Part shown: piece by piece, positions 32,182 through 45,553 of the stretch
Layout of the letters: the number at the start of each line of letters is the position of its first letter
Numbering within the stretch: position 1 is the stretch's first letter
DNA from: Eutypella sp. D-1
Lineage: Eukaryota; Ascomycota; Sordariomycetes; Xylariales; Diatrypaceae
NCBI GenBank assembly: GCA_023313575.1
Contig: JAJTTP010000001.1
Location: 124,001-188,000, forward strand
Direction: 5' to 3'
DNA length: 64,000 bases
Translations under genes and position numbers: made by a program
The notes under the pieces: generated by a model
What the model was told of the DNA's origin: nothing
Database searches by the model: none
Seen by the model: only the letters and a program-made list of their open reading frames with translations

Positions 32182-34040
32182 TTATAACTGGAGTACCTGG
32201 CACCGGCTGCTGATCCCGTCGAATATGCAGGTGTTATCGATGGGGATGTACTGCTTGGTGATGATCTTGATCGCCTCCTGCGCAACCATACCTCCTGTCA
32301 GAGCGGATATGTTGTGAAGCTCGCCGCCTCCGGCTCGAGCCAGTTCCTGCGCAACCTGCAGGACCCTCTCGTACTCGGATGCTTGCGGAACAATGGTGTT
32401 GATAGCCGCCGTGATCTCATCTTCTGTTGCCGCAGGGTTGTGGGCAGTGGCCATTAAGCCTAAGTAGATGAAAAAGTTTGACATGGGCCACGTCATTTTC
32501 ATCGTCTCGGACATCTGCACAGCTTCTTCATCCTTCGTCATCTCGTCGGCTATGATTCGTTAGCGCATGATCACAGTGCTAAGACGTCTAGAGGCCAGCG
32601 TACTTACCGAAAATCTCGCGTAGGTCACGGCTACCTCCACTTGTATTGATTAACTTCACAAAGCGAGCGTTCTTGCAGAACAATTCGACCTCCGTGAAGT
32701 CGACATGTTCGCCACCAGGCAGGGCCTTCACGGTCTCGAACACCTCGTGTGCATCTTTGCGCGCCTTGGACTTGTATAGGCCCTGCAGTTTGACGTAGAC
32801 GCTGGATTGGGCCTTCATATCGGGTAAAGCCCCGGGCAGGGGCAATGAACCATGTTTTTCGTAGAAAGTTTTCACAGCCTCCACAATTAACCAAAAGGTT
32901 GATGTGCGCTCGAACTACCGAGGTTAGCCAGGTTACGTGGTGAGTAAGGCCAGACCAAGAGAAAATCTTACCTTGTCGGAGACTTGGTGATTAAATATCT
33001 CCTTTACTCCATCTTCTAGCCGCGGGGCTACTATATTCTTGTTGATCGCAGCCTCAGCTTCCTGGAAGTTCTCTTCGCCACCTTCAGGATTACTGGTCCT
33101 TGCACTGCTCAGGATCAGGTGGCGGAACTCTTTCTTGTCCTTGCTGGAGATTGGGTTCTCGCCACCATGGGATTGCCGCCACTTCTCCAGGTAGTGGAGA
33201 AGAAGGACCACGTAAGGTATGTGCCCATGGTCGTGGTCGTCTAGGCTGTCGATGTCCTTCGTCATCTCCCTTGAGAACTCTACCAGCTCGGGCCAGGGAT
33301 TCAACAGGCGCAGGTCCGTTGTCTTCTCCACATCAGGATGCGTGTCCACTATGGGAAACGTTCCTCGGATGTTGAATTTGAAGTACGAGTAGAACCCGGC
33401 TGAGTGGATGGAGACTACTGGAGTCTTGTGCTGGGCGGCATAGGCGTCGATGAGGGCAAGATCGTCCTTCTGGATCGGGTGTGTGTACATGATCATCGTG
33501 TAGGTGCCTCCATCTCGCAACACCCTTTGCAGGTCAAGAGGTCCCTAGGAATGCCGATCAGATACGGCACTCGCGGTTCTCGGAGTACTAGCCACCTACC
33601 TCTCGCTCGGGAAACCAGCTCCCTTCAACCTCCGGGTTCAGTTCCTGCAGTAGCTTGGTGCAGCATTCCGAACGCAGCTTACCCAGGCAGCTTTTATCGA
33701 GGAAGAAGTTGACCCCCAGGTCGACCTCCTTTACGACGGCACTGTCTGCTATCGTAAATTTACCGATGCCTGTAACCGCATTAGCTTACAAGTGTATGGA
33801 GAAGCATGCATATACCCAGCCGCCTTCACAGTGCTCTTGCATACCTGGCAGGACGAGATTCTTGAGAGTCTCCACACCAACACAACCCGCACCTGAGTTT
33901 ACCAGGAGTATATGGGCAGACTCGAGAGCGGCCTGACCGCTGGCCGCCCATAATCGGAGCTGTCGGTCATACTTCTTCTCCTTCTCCGACGGGCCGCCGT
34001 GAAGGATCGGCGGGGTTTGACTTGTCACGATCTCTGTCAT
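32182..34040 (-). CDS. ULA1: NEDD8-activating enzyme E1 regulatory subunit
   Basis: Exons 34040-33845, 33769-33600, 33544-32972, 32914-32608 and 32549-32182 are all in phase and encode 537 residues. The protein is the APPBP1/NAE1/Ula1 half of the heterodimeric E1. With the Uba3 catalytic subunit it adenylates the ubiquitin-like Nedd8/Rub1 for transfer to cullins. The N-terminus has the E1 opening [20 protein letters not shown], then the Rossmann-like nucleotide fold lacking the catalytic cysteine, as in the family. Other hallmarks are [35 protein letters not shown] and the C-terminal [17 protein letters not shown] with ITKQYIP. The length matches fungal relatives. It stands alone between gene-poor spacers. 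No regulatory motif was seen. Only the intron edges are uncertain, and each has consensus ends. Confidence 0.95.
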
Positions 34041-35493
34041 TTTCACCGCAGCTTGGTGAGACGTCTCACCGAAGTGATTTGCTCCAAGGCGCCGACCGTC
34101 CAAAGCAGGGCGCCAAAGCTGATATATCTTCAGCAATCTCACACTCTTTGATAAGTTTGAAATCAGTGGGTTCTTTATATGTTGTGTTATGTTGTTCGTT
34201 ACTTCCCAGGCAGGGCAGGTCAAATGTGTCGTTTGCGTTAATGTTGGTTGTTGATGTACTTTGTAGGTTGTAGTTAAGTTGTTGTTGATTGGATGGGCGA
34301 CGATGGCAATGTGGCGCAATTAGGTAGAAATTGTACCGCTTAGCTAGCTGATTAATAGCAATAGGCACCTGGGGGAGTGGCTCAGCGGACAAGCTGGCAA
34401 TGAAAAACGGCCACAAGAGGGTGGCTAGCAAGCCCCAGAGACCTACATTACCCCACTATATGTGGCTGAAATTTCAAATTCTTAGATGCGAAGCGACGAA
34501 GCTACGCAGCATGCGCCACTGTGTGCCTGCCTACCTATTATCTTGGTAGGCACCTGGGGTGCTGTCTAACCCCTGAAATGGTGAAAAGAGTAGGTATCGC
34601 AGGCTAGTCATCGAACCATCTATGATAATGACAATGTTAGAAATCAAATCAAGGTACTCTAGCATTCCTAATCTGCGGCATCGCACGGCTCCAATACGGC
34701 AATAACTACCCGCTATAGCAATGCTTTCCGGTCGAGACTCTGGCCACCTACGTATACGAAAGAACTCGTTGAGAATTCTACCGTCAGCCATATGGATCGC
34801 ATGTGTTCTCTCTTGAACGTAGTAAATTAAATATGATCAAAGATTCCATAATGCAATCGTACCATCGTAACTATTCATAGCCGTAGACTACTCCCATATT
34901 GCAGCCGATCCACATGCATTCCAGGCTAAATAACCATCCTACACATCCGCATGGTGGCGAAAGGACCTTTCCTTTTGGCCTTAAGGTGAATATGGCGATC
35001 TCCGAAACCGACAAGACGGTGTCATATAGACTGTATATATGTAGCCCCAAGGCTCTGATTACAGCCCCCTTCCACTTCCCCATCTTCGAGCTCTGAAAAG
35101 GACATTAAGTAATTACTGTACATCGACGGTTGTTCCAACGACAAATCTACCAACAAGCGGTGGAAAATTAAAGAGAACGCAAAAATGGAGCGAGCGTGGA
35201 ATGAGTGTTTCGTAAAAAAGACACTTGCAGACCAGGAACCGGAAGTAAAAGAAAACTGCGGCAGAATGATAACATCATGGATGACGGTGGCATTAACGGG
35301 ATGGCTGACCCAGATATTCGAACACGGCCAAGAAAACAAGAAAGGGATTGATTAAGGACTCGACATATCGGATCAGGGAATAAGTGGTCTTGGGAAGGAA
35401 GAAGATAGCCAGATCCTAGAGGGCAAGCAAGAGTTAGTCTCGGAGTGTGAAGAGAGTCGCCTTTTGCTGACCGGGAGGACTCGTAGCGATTTT

Positions 35494-36006
35494 TTAGGAA
35501 GAATGATCGCACCAGCTCCCCACACCTCGAGTATCTTCGTGGTCCTGGCTAGGCTCACGCCCCACACGATGGCCATGAGAACCGCCATTTAGGTAAGGGA
35601 GGTCACCGCTGCCTCCCGCGTGGCTAGCAGACTCGCTAAAGTTCAGTTGTTCATGTCGCAGTGGGTTCTGGATATATACTTCGAGTGCCGGGGAGTGCCG
35701 CACGGATCTCTCCGGACGAGCTGGAGTGGACGGCGCATCAATTGGCAAATGACTGGGCCTTGACTGCCTGCGATCAACACCGTGGACGTCCGTACCCGGC
35801 CCAGGCGGAGATCCAACTCTAGTGTTGGAGTGGGAAGGACACTGTTCGCGCCCTAAAGGGTGACGGCATGTCGTGGTTTGTGGGAGGCGGTCGTGCTGGC
35901 TGGAACCCTGTTCCGTGACAAGGAGCTGGGTTTGTTCGACCTGTGAAGGAACTTCACTACACGGAAAGGTCCTTTCCAGCTGATGCCCTTGATCGGGATC
36001 ATTCAC
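35494..36006 (-). CDS. Possible disordered hypothetical protein (fragment)
   Basis: A 171-codon open frame rich in Ser, Pro, Gln, His and Arg, with no ATG at its listed start (GTG). The frame stays open a little upstream without a good ATG. An overlapping frame (35588-35373) begins with a hydrophobic helix-like stretch, so an intron or frameshift could join the two. I do not recognise either part and would treat this as a weak or decayed gene. Confidence 0.15.
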   Translation of the reverse strand: MNDPDQGHQLERTFPCSEVPSQVEQTQLLVTEQGSSQHDRLPQTTTCRHPLGREQCPSHSNTRVGSPPGPGTDVHGVDRRQSRPSHLPIDAPSTPARPERSVRHSPALEVYIQNPLRHEQLNFSESASHAGGSGDLPYLNGGSHGHRVGREPSQDHEDTRGVGSWCDHSS

Positions 36007-39000
36007 GGCGGTGATATCTCCTTGTGATGGGACGAGAGATGCCGTGTATCCATTGCTGTGACATTGAGTATCAGTTATGAGGTCGAATGACTATGGTTAA
36101 AATGGACATGCGGTATACCCAAGACATTGAGAGCCCCAACTGGCCGCTGTAGTTGACGCCGTGTTCCAAGTCTCCATGGTATGTTTCCTTTAGCATAAGC
36201 CCGATGTATAGCAGTCTGATGTAGTTAAAGTCACTGGGGATAGGTAAGAAAGTAAAGACGTTTCGAGCTATGTGAGAGCCTTTCGTCCCTTGTCAGACAC
36301 TCTCTTTGATGTCTGGAGGTGGTTGCTAGCAAAATAAAGCGATGGATGATTCTAATTAAAAATAATATATTTCAACAAGGGCGACAACGACAGTGAAGAA
36401 CCAAATCGTTCGAAATAATAACCGCAAAATGTAACGACAGGCGGAGACCTGATGATTATGCCTCCTGGACTAGAGCTTGAAAGCTAGCTTGGATCTGTCA
36501 AGAGAGATGGCTCCTTGTTCTCAGAAGGCAAGCTTGATATATATAGGAGATACCTAGCACACCCACAACATCTTGACGAGGCTTCCTCTAACTCAGCATC
36601 AGATATCCAAGACCTAGAGACGACGCATCTCGGCCGTCTTGAAACATCTCACCTGCAGGCAACGGAGACCCGGGGTTGCGGGCACCTTGATCGGTAGCAT
36701 TGCATATTGTCAAGAACGGATGAGCTACCATTCAACTGCAAGGCCCATAACTACCTATGAAAATCGAGATCGCCCGCGTCGCTCGCAGGTTTTCCACAGC
36801 ATCGAGGGTCACTCTTCAGCCTCTTTTGGCCCCCATATGCGGGTCCGCAGCAAAAGCCGTGCACCGTGCCAACCCGGAGATGACAGAATAAGAAGTGGCT
36901 CCGAGCTGCGACCTGAAACCGGCAGCGATGCCGAGTTGGACTGCAGATGTTTATCTTTGGACTTGGGGAGAACGGCGATCTGGGTTCAGATTCTTTCTTG
37001 ACTTTCGCTCGCCTGACCCCTGGTTTATTTACGGGGGGTGGTAGTCGTGACGTTGGATGATGACACCCGTAACGTAACACCGCAGCCAGCTAAGGGAGAG
37101 AGGGCTGAAAATATGCTTACCTATTATTGGCAGAAGCCTTTTCCAAGGAAGTGCACCTGGCGGCGCTTAGCTATTATGTGGCCATTCGATAAGGCTCCTT
37201 AGCAGATCACGATATACTAGAGAGATTCGAACTTGTCTATCAGCGCGGAGCTGCTGGTGTTCTTTGAACCCGCTGTAGAAAAAGGGTGGTCAGCCGATGA
37301 GATATACATGGTCTTACACCAGCATATCGGGGCTTGCGCGCTTGTACTAGTAGGGTGGGCGGCTGGCGCTTAGAGATCATAACCGCGGCCATGATTGGGT
37401 TGACGGTGTGGAGGAAACCGGAATTCTACGCCACGAACGATTTGAAACACTCCTGAGGATGCTGTGCAAGGGGCTCTAATATTCCTGAGCCTAGGTAGGC
37501 AACTTATGAACGGGGGGTTTCGATTATATCTACGACGCACAAGATGAGTTTCATGTTCTCTCTGCTGATGGACGTCATTAACAGCTAAGCGTATCTTACT
37601 GACATACGACCTTGAGATATGCTTACGATATATAATAGCCTTCACGTCAAAATTGGGTAGGTGGGAATAACAAGCTTTCGTCTTGGATAGCCAGCAAGCC
37701 GAAGTATGTAATTGGATGAAATACGCTACTATATGGTAACACGAAAATTTACGGCCAATCACCAACTTAGTGGTCTGAGATTCTACTACTGCAAGATATC
37801 TAAGCAGAGACGCTGTATATGATTACGTTGACTATTAGTAAACCTGCTCACATGCTTTCCAAGTAACATGAGAAAAAAGCCAAATGTAAATCGGCCCGTA
37901 ACGTACGTAACCTGCTATTCTCGAAAATATCGTGAAGAGAAGCTGGTTCGTATACCTGCATTGAGGAGCATTAAAATAGACTAATTATTTACTGTGTACT
38001 ATGTGAGGTGTCACATATGCAGACATTTTGCTGTTTGAGGTTCTCGTGTTCAGATTTTAAGTATAATATATAGAGAGAGCGTGACGCACGACATAAGCGG
38101 ACTACGACCTACGTACTGCAGCGGGATCCTTCTCGGGAGGATTAACACACGGTTAGGGCGCGTCTGCGGGCCGCTGCAACCACGCCTGCAGGCTTCGCAG
38201 GGATATAGTGTTCTAGAATTAATCGACATGTGGTATAATTAAACATGACGACTGCTATAAACATCGCGAGTAGCAACATATCGTAAAACATTCTGTTGGC
38301 CATACGTTTCATTCAGATGTCTAGATTTCAATATCTAATTAGAGGAAGTTTATCCATGTCCGAAATGTAATGCGTACGGTTTTTGATCTGATAAGAGATA
38401 TCTCTTTGGGAGTAGATAATAATCGTAAAAGCGCAATAATTTACCTGCATATAATCACAGGCTGTGTAACCTTGCACTTTCATCATGAAACTCCCACCTA
38501 TTCCACCGGGCTCAGTGTTCGTACTGCCATAATGGACGACCTGTCTCTGGGAGGACGTATATATGCCTTGAAATCGCATTGAGAAATAAAGATGCAAGCT
38601 GAACGTTGCCGGAGAGGTAAGACTGGCATTTCGGGGTACGAAAGGCATAGATTATATGTTACTCAGCAACTCACATGCAGGTGAATCCCGGAAGTAGGGC
38701 TATAGATTAGGCAAGATACTCCGGGCCGAGTTTTCAATAATGAAGAAGGAATTTGCGATCTGAGTCCCCGAGCCTTTGACAAGTAATGGCCTATTGGCCG
38801 TATGATCTGGAGATTGTAGATGCAAATAGCTTTTCAAACACCGAGATGTTATTTTTCATCCACTACCTCGTCAGGAGCCGAATCTTGTTCCACGCTAGTG
38901 CGGTTTCGAATAACACGGCATATGGTAACATAGCTGATACTAAATCAGAGCCCGGGACGTTGCGAGACCGCTCACCGACGGTATAGGGCATTTGTCACAC

Positions 39001-40888
39001 GGTTTGATAGGATCTTGGCAGAAGTATGGTATTAGGAATCATGCAGCGTATCTGCAGTTATGGCTGCAAACGGAAGGCATTGGAGTGCAGATGATCACCA
39101 ACGACCTATATGGCGGGTACGACGGCTATGTCAGAATACTTCGATGGCGGTACGTACCAGCCATCATTCGTGTATATATAGGACCTAGATCTCCCAGCAG
39201 ATTGATCGAGAGGAGAAGACCTAAGGCCCTCGAAGACCAAGGAAGAATTATTAGTTGTTCTGATTCAATATCCAAGCCTTAGACACTAGCCCTTGGTACA
39301 GGATTATACCTTCTCTTTTCTCTTTTCTTCTTTCATTGCACGTGATAACAGTATACAGCGGGATAGTGTTGCAGCCAGTTGAGCCTCTATAAGTGGGTCA
39401 AATAGATAAAGAGGGAGCATCAGATATCCCTCACGTTCTGCATGAACAGCCATTTGATGATAATCGCGCAAATACACATTGGGAGATCCCCCTGTGGAAT
39501 TCCTATACACAGATGGAACGGCCGGAAATTAAAGAGTGAGCTAAACTCATAGCTCCGTAGGACCGAGAATGTGGCCGCCCATGGGATAATGGAACTTTTA
39601 AGCTTCATCAGTTTGAACACTGAAAACCGCAGCCGCACTGCCATCTTCCTGCTAAGTGAGGGCAGGAGACATACTAAAGGCAAACTTCCACGAGTTCTGT
39701 TCCAGCAAAAAGGTTGTAAATAAAGGTCATATAGGTGCTCTCTGGACCATTGTGAAGTACAATTGCATGTATATCGTGGCTAGAATATCGCAGGAAGAGT
39801 GAGAATGGCAATACTGCTCATTACGTGGAAAGGATCACCTACTTACAAACTGAGGGATCATCCATACTTATATACCTACTTAACCAATCTTCGGACCCAA
39901 GGCTCCTGGCTCTACTATCACCGAAACGCTCAAAACGTGGTAGGCCTTCCCAATATGATCAGCCTGTATCAAGTCGAATTGACTGCACAAGTTACGGAGC
40001 GGAGTATACAACTCTGATGATGTTGAGCGGCGGAACTAATGCTTAAAGGTAAGCTATATCCTGCAGATAGCAGCCCAAGAGAGGCCGTCGGGAATCTAGT
40101 CAAAGGAAGAAGGCATCGTCAGGCGAGTCCAAACTCTTGAATTTAGGTGACGATAGTGGAGCCGTAGATAGGATGTAAATAGGGGTTCAAGATGCGCCCC
40201 TGAAGTTAAATGGTCTAACTTGCTTCGGTATGGTTCAGATCTCGACTAGGGTTGATCTTGGCATTGAGACCGCTAACTTCGAAATATATTAAAACAGATA
40301 ATGAAGTATACTCATGCCAGACTTCACAGGAGAAGAGAGATTGCTGCTTTTGCTACGACATTGGCCATTCGTAAATAGAATCTATCTTAATTGCGGCTAC
40401 ATCAATTCTCAAGTTTAGGTCTCCGTACGTACTTTCCTAAAGGTGAGTCTAGTTGAATTAATTACATAATCCCTAGATGTATGTATTAGTATACACTACC
40501 AGGTAAGTAAGTAGTAAGACGACCCATTTATTCGATGATAAGGCCGAACCTTCTAAAGTGGACAAATTGCACGGAGTACCCTCCTGTCCAATCTCCATCT
40601 AACTAATCAGAGGAAGTTGAGGAGTGTACTATAAACTGCCTAAAGCAGGCCAGTAAGTTTTAAATAGGGCATGTTTCATAATATCCGCAGACCTCACCTC
40701 CCTCTGGCCAGACTGGCCATTGGCATTGGTACCTTTTTTTGTTCTTGCCAAGATTACCTGAGAATGGTATTATGGTATGTATGTACATTAGGTACTTTTA
40801 GAACGCCCCGTAGCGATCTTTTTACTTACATAAGTCCTTAAGTTACGGAGTACATACATACATGACGAAGCAAGCGAACAGTTGGCCC

Positions 40889-40924
40889 GGGGCCTTGAGG
40901 GGGGCCTTGAGGGGGGCCTTGAGG
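40889..40924. repeat. 12-bp tandem repeat, three units
   Basis: Three perfect copies of GGGGCCTTGAGG, followed by a partial fourth (GGGGC). Confidence 0.9.
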
Positions 40925-41891
40925 GGGGCATTTCTGCATGATAACGACATCCGTTCGATTCATATAACTAGATAGAATACCAACAGTTATCCCAGCTAGA
41001 TTAGAGATTCTCTCCAGATCTATTAAGTTTTTTTCCTTTGCTGCTTTGCTTCAAGTCCTGGCCCTGCTGCTTGTTATCATTTGGGACCCACTTTATGTCC
41101 CTCTGTTCCTGGTTGCGACTAAAGGAAATCTAGGCCTGAAGCCAGCCCCGGACAGCCTGGAAAGCTCCCGACTAGCCTATGGATTAGGTATAGGTACCTA
41201 GGCTACTTCTTCATTCGTACCTCACTCAATACTTCTAATTGCTTCGCGTAGTAATTACTTTACGTACTTGATACTTTTTCTTTGAGTAGCAATTTGTCAA
41301 GTAGACCCGTGGACGTGTATGTTATGTACATATGGACGTATGGATGTGAGAGGTCTAATTCACGGAGCCCAGGTTTCTTTTTCTAACCCCCAAGTTTCTT
41401 TCTTGTAGTACTTACCTAGTTCTTTCTAGGTACACGACTAACCTACCCTAGGTACCTAAGTTACCAGCTACGGTGGACAGGACTACAGGCATCATTTTGC
41501 CCTGTCTGTCTGCACCACCGTCGCGAAAAAAAGAAGACGACCTCGGGAACGTTAGAAGACGAAGAAGAAACATCGATCGTATACCTCTCTTTCCCGTTTA
41601 TCCCTCTTACATCTTTTTACCCAACCTCAATATACTTCTCTTTTTTTTCTCTTTTTTTTTCTTTCAAACAATATAGCACCCCGTACTCCGTACATATTGT
41701 GGTATTCCCATATTCTGGTATCCCGATATCTATCCTGGTATTCTGTAGTTACCTTACAATAAATAAGTCTCGTCTCAGTCAAAGTCATCGTGCGCACGCA
41801 TTCCTTTGGCCGGCAGTGAAGCTGCTGCTGGCACCACCACAACTTCTTCGCGCGAATGTTGCCCTCATACTCGTCTTCGACTCAGTCGAAG

Positions 41892-43706
41892 ATGATGGCC
41901 CGCCACCACCATTCCTCGTCTCCTGGCGTTTCCAATGGTTATCCTAGGGGGAACACCTTTGACATCTCTCCTCACAGGTAATGTTCCATGTTCCATGTTC
42001 AATGTTTAATCCCAACACCCAAAACTTCGTGTCACGGAAAACAGAAACGGTCGAATCTAACTAACACACGCAATGTCATTTTCCTCTTCTTCTTCTAGAT
42101 TTCAACCTCGTGCCTCGACTCCTGCCTCTCGACGAAGAAAAAACCTCTTGACGAGACTCGGTATAGTCGCCGCCTTATCCACGTTATTTGGCATATTTGT
42201 ATGGCCGGGGAGGGCCACCATAACCTCCATCTTTTCCCTCGGCCTCGTGAACCTCGAAGACGATGATCCCATGAACACCGTGCGATACTACGATCTATCC
42301 AATGTCGAGGGCACTGCGCGCGGATGGGAAAGAGAAGAGCGCATTTTACTATGCGTCCCTCTGCGGGATGCCGAGCAACATATGCCCATGATGTTCTCCC
42401 ACTTTCGCAACTTCACCTACCCGCATCACCTCATCGACCTGGCCTTCCTGGTTTCCGATTCTAAGGATAGAACCCTCGAAGTGCTAACCCAGTACCTGGA
42501 GGAACTTCAGGCTCATGAGGACCCCAAGCAACCATATGGCGAAATATCCATTATCGAGAAGGACTTCGGCCAACAAGTGAACCAGGATGTCGAGAGTCGT
42601 CACGGTTTTGCTGCGCAGGCTAGCAGGAGAAAGTTGATGGCCCAGGCAAGGAATTGGCTGTTGAGCGCTGCTCTCCGCCCTTATCATTCATGGGTGTATT
42701 GGAGGGATGTCGATGTCGAGACCGCGCCCTTCACTATTCTCGAGGATCTCATGCGCCATAATAAGGATGTTATCGTTCCGAGTAAGCCGCACACACCCTC
42801 ATGGCCACCCGAGCACTGTTGCCCTTGTGGCATTGAGTCGCCGTTTGCCAAAATTAACTACTTACTAACACGCCAACCCAGATGTCTGGCGACCGCTTCC
42901 CGACTGGCTTGGTGGCGAGCAGCCCTACGATCTGAACTCGTGGCAGGAGTCCGAGACGGCGCTGGCCCTCGCCGACACGCTCGATGAAGATGCCGTCATC
43001 GTCGAAGGGTACGCCGAGTATGCGACCTGGCGCCCTCACTTGGCCTACCTACGTGACCCCTACGGCGACCCGGATATGGAAATGGAGATCGATGGAGTGG
43101 GGGGCGTCAGTATTTTGGCCAAGGCGAGAGTCTTCCGATCTGGTGTCCACTTCCCGGCCTTCAGTTTTGAGAAGCATGCGGAGACCGAAGGCTTCGGCAA
43201 GGTAAGTTGGCCCAATCCAATGCCCCTCCCTGCCTGCTTCGCGGACCCTCTGGGGGGCTCTCTCGCTAACCAGCACTTCGCAGATGGCAAAACGGATGCA
43301 GTTCTCCGTAGTAGGGCTGCCGCATTACACGATCTGGCACTTGTACGAACCTAGTGTCGACGACATACGCCACATGGAGGTAAAGATTCTACCCTGGTTT
43401 TCTCCCCCGATTTATCGCGTGGCATTTCTACGTGCTAACACGCACTCCCCCCTCTCACAGGAAATGGAGCAGGAACGCCTTGCCAAGGAGGCCGAGGAGA
43501 AGGAGAAAGCGGAGCGCGAGAAGAAGATCAAGGACGCGTTCGACGACACCAACACGCAGTGGCAGAAAGATAAAACCGAGATCCAAAATCTCGCCAAGGA
43601 AGCCAAGGAGGCGGCTAAGGACGACGCAGCAGCAGCAGAGAAGGCCAAGGCGGCTGGTTCAAAGGGAGACGCTGCTGGCAAACCTAAAAACGTCGCCGAA
43701 GCTTAA
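41892..43706 (+). CDS. ANP1: Mannan polymerase subunit, Anp1 type (GT62)
   Basis: Exons 41892-41977, 42099-42781, 42882-43201, 43284-43379 and 43461-43706, all in phase, give 476 residues. The family (Anp1/Mnn9/Van1) extends the alpha-1,6-mannose backbone of N-glycans in the cis-Golgi as part of mannan polymerase complexes. After a ~50-residue Ser/Arg-rich cytosolic tail there is one signal-anchor helix (IVAALSTLFGIFVW). The lumenal domain follows, with NFTYPHHLIDLAFLVSDS and the metal-binding acidic motif WRDVDVE. The ~80-residue C-terminal Glu/Lys/Ala-rich coiled coil favours Anp1 over Mnn9 within the family. The first exon was found by eye: it starts MMARHHHSS, and a 121-bp intron with a CTAAC branch and CTAG end joins it in phase 2. 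The ATG at 42073 lies inside that intron. The Anp1 versus Van1 choice is moderately sure. Confidence 0.9.
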
Positions 43707-44417
43707 CGTAAGGAGCAAGCGAGCGAAGCAGCCTATTGGGGGGTTTTTTTTACGATCGTTGCACGAGGGAAAGCTTTCCGTTGTGTCTTATTGCCAGTGT
43801 GTCTTATCACCAAAACAAAGCAAAGCACCACCTGTACAGGCAGAACCCCCCTTACCTACCTACCTACCACCTATAAACCAACCAACACACATACACCAAA
43901 AAAGACCCAAGCGGAAGTACATGGGGAGTTCGGGGAGTTCTTGATCTATCTAAGCTTTCCTACGAACCCGAACCAACCTTGTGTCTTTTTTTCTTAACAC
44001 GACCGACACGCGAAACGAGGAGAGGGGCAACAGCAACAACAAAAAAAGAGAGGGAGAAAGGGCCCGGGGGCGGCGGCGAGGGAGAAGGGGGGGAAACGAA
44101 ACGGGACTGTCGTCGTCGGCGGTGGTGGTGGTGGTGGCGATCGAACTTGTACAGTACAGTATTTTTCGAAACCAGGGAAGGAAGGCCCATGGTCAGGGCC
44201 GGGGGTCACCGGGGAGGCAAGGGAAGGGGAGGGGGGGGATTCACGAGCATCGGCGTTTTTTTTTTCGGCAAGAGTTGACTGGCTGTCTGGTACGGGGAGG
44301 GTAGGGTAGGGGAGGGGCGCGGAGGCCCCCAACTACGGAACCATTCGCAAGCGCAAGCGCAAGCCCTGTATCCGGTCCGGAAGCATGGTATGATGATATC
44401 GACCGGGTTATCGGGGA

Positions 44418-44470
44418 CGTGCGTGCGTGCGTGCGTGCGTGCGTGCCTACATATATACGTACGTACGTAG
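44418..44470. repeat. GTGC / TACG microsatellite
   Basis: About seven GTGC units (44418-44446) followed by a short spacer and TACG units. Confidence 0.9.
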
Positions 44471-45529
44471 GGCACGAGTGTCAGGGGGAGCAAAGGGGAG
44501 GGGCAAAAATCAAAAAGGGGGGGAGGGGGAGGGGGTGGATTATTATTGTTAGTATTACTATGACGTTTTTTGGACGGGTTTGGTTGGGAGCGTACGCATG
44601 CATATACACATACAGGGCAGACAGACAGAGACAGACAAGACAAGTATAAGACAAGACAAGGTGAAGGTGAAGGTGAAGGTGAAGGGCCCGAACTGGATTT
44701 GTATAGACGGGGAGGGAGGGGGGGCGTATAAGTACTTCTTTTTTGGTTGTCAGCTTATCATGGAATATCTGACTGGTCTGACTTTCCTTGCCTACATACG
44801 TGCTTAACTTATCATTTAAAGAAGGAAATCTGAACACTTGCTCAGGCGTTTATCAGGGTTATCTAACTACCTCGTATCACATCCTGTATAGGCAGGCGTC
44901 CTCTGATACCACACTACATACTCTTGCCGGCCATCAATAATCTTACCGGAGATCGGACTTTGGGGGGTGAAGGGACGTCATCATGGATAGATGGAAGGAT
45001 AGATAGATAGATGAGGTAGGTAGTTAAGGAAGCCACCTACCTGGCTATAGTTGAGGGAAAAGGCTGGAGAAGGCTTAAGTAAGTCAGCGCTGTCGTCAGG
45101 ATCGTTCCTGTCAGTAATACCTGCAGGCGCCGGCTTCTCTATCTATAAGGTTCCGTTCTCCGTACGAAACATTGAATGTATTAAACACATGCGCCTACAT
45201 ACTATCATACTACATACCTGGCAATTAAGTACATCTTCAGCTACCCGTGCGGCGGCGGACCCCGGTTTAGTGCATGACGCTTCGAGAGAGCGCATTGGCG
45301 CATACTAAGTATGTACCCAGTACTCTACGTACCCGCTCTATCTTAATTGATTGCGATTATTGATTTGTTATCAGCTGGCAATAATTCGAGCAAGGATGGA
45401 TTATCCTCCAGCTGTTCACTACTACATAGGAGATAGGAGATAGGTAAGCTACACCTAACTACGATTACAACTACGAGGCTGTAGAGTAGTACACCACATC
45501 ATATCACATCATATCGGCCAGGTTTATAG

Positions 45530-45553
45530 CAACAACAACAACAACAACAACAA
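45530..45553. repeat. CAA microsatellite
   Basis: About eight perfect CAA units. Confidence 0.9.

Larger units (their letters stand above)
34041..41891. other. Long gene-poor spacer
   Basis: Nearly 8 kb without a recognised gene. It holds many short frames on both strands (for example 34531-34791 and 38328-38648 minus), a low-confidence ORF at 35494-36006, and a 12-bp tandem repeat at 40889. From about 40.4 kb rightward, TACGTA/TACCTA-type words become frequent. The last ~500 bp before 41892 are pyrimidine-rich, as in fungal promoters. Confidence 0.45.

Noticed and set aside
31932..32285. ORF overlapping the 3' end of the ULA1-like gene
   Set aside because: It reads the same strand in another frame through the last exon and its 3' region; low-complexity Ser/Arg start.
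37370..37765. 131-codon minus-strand ORF
   Set aside because: No recognised domain, biased composition, and an equally open but unrelated frame on the other strand.
43981..44332. Several ORFs in the G-rich tract
   Set aside because: Gly/Arg/Lys or Pro/Ser repeats produced by G-runs in all frames; no coding signature.
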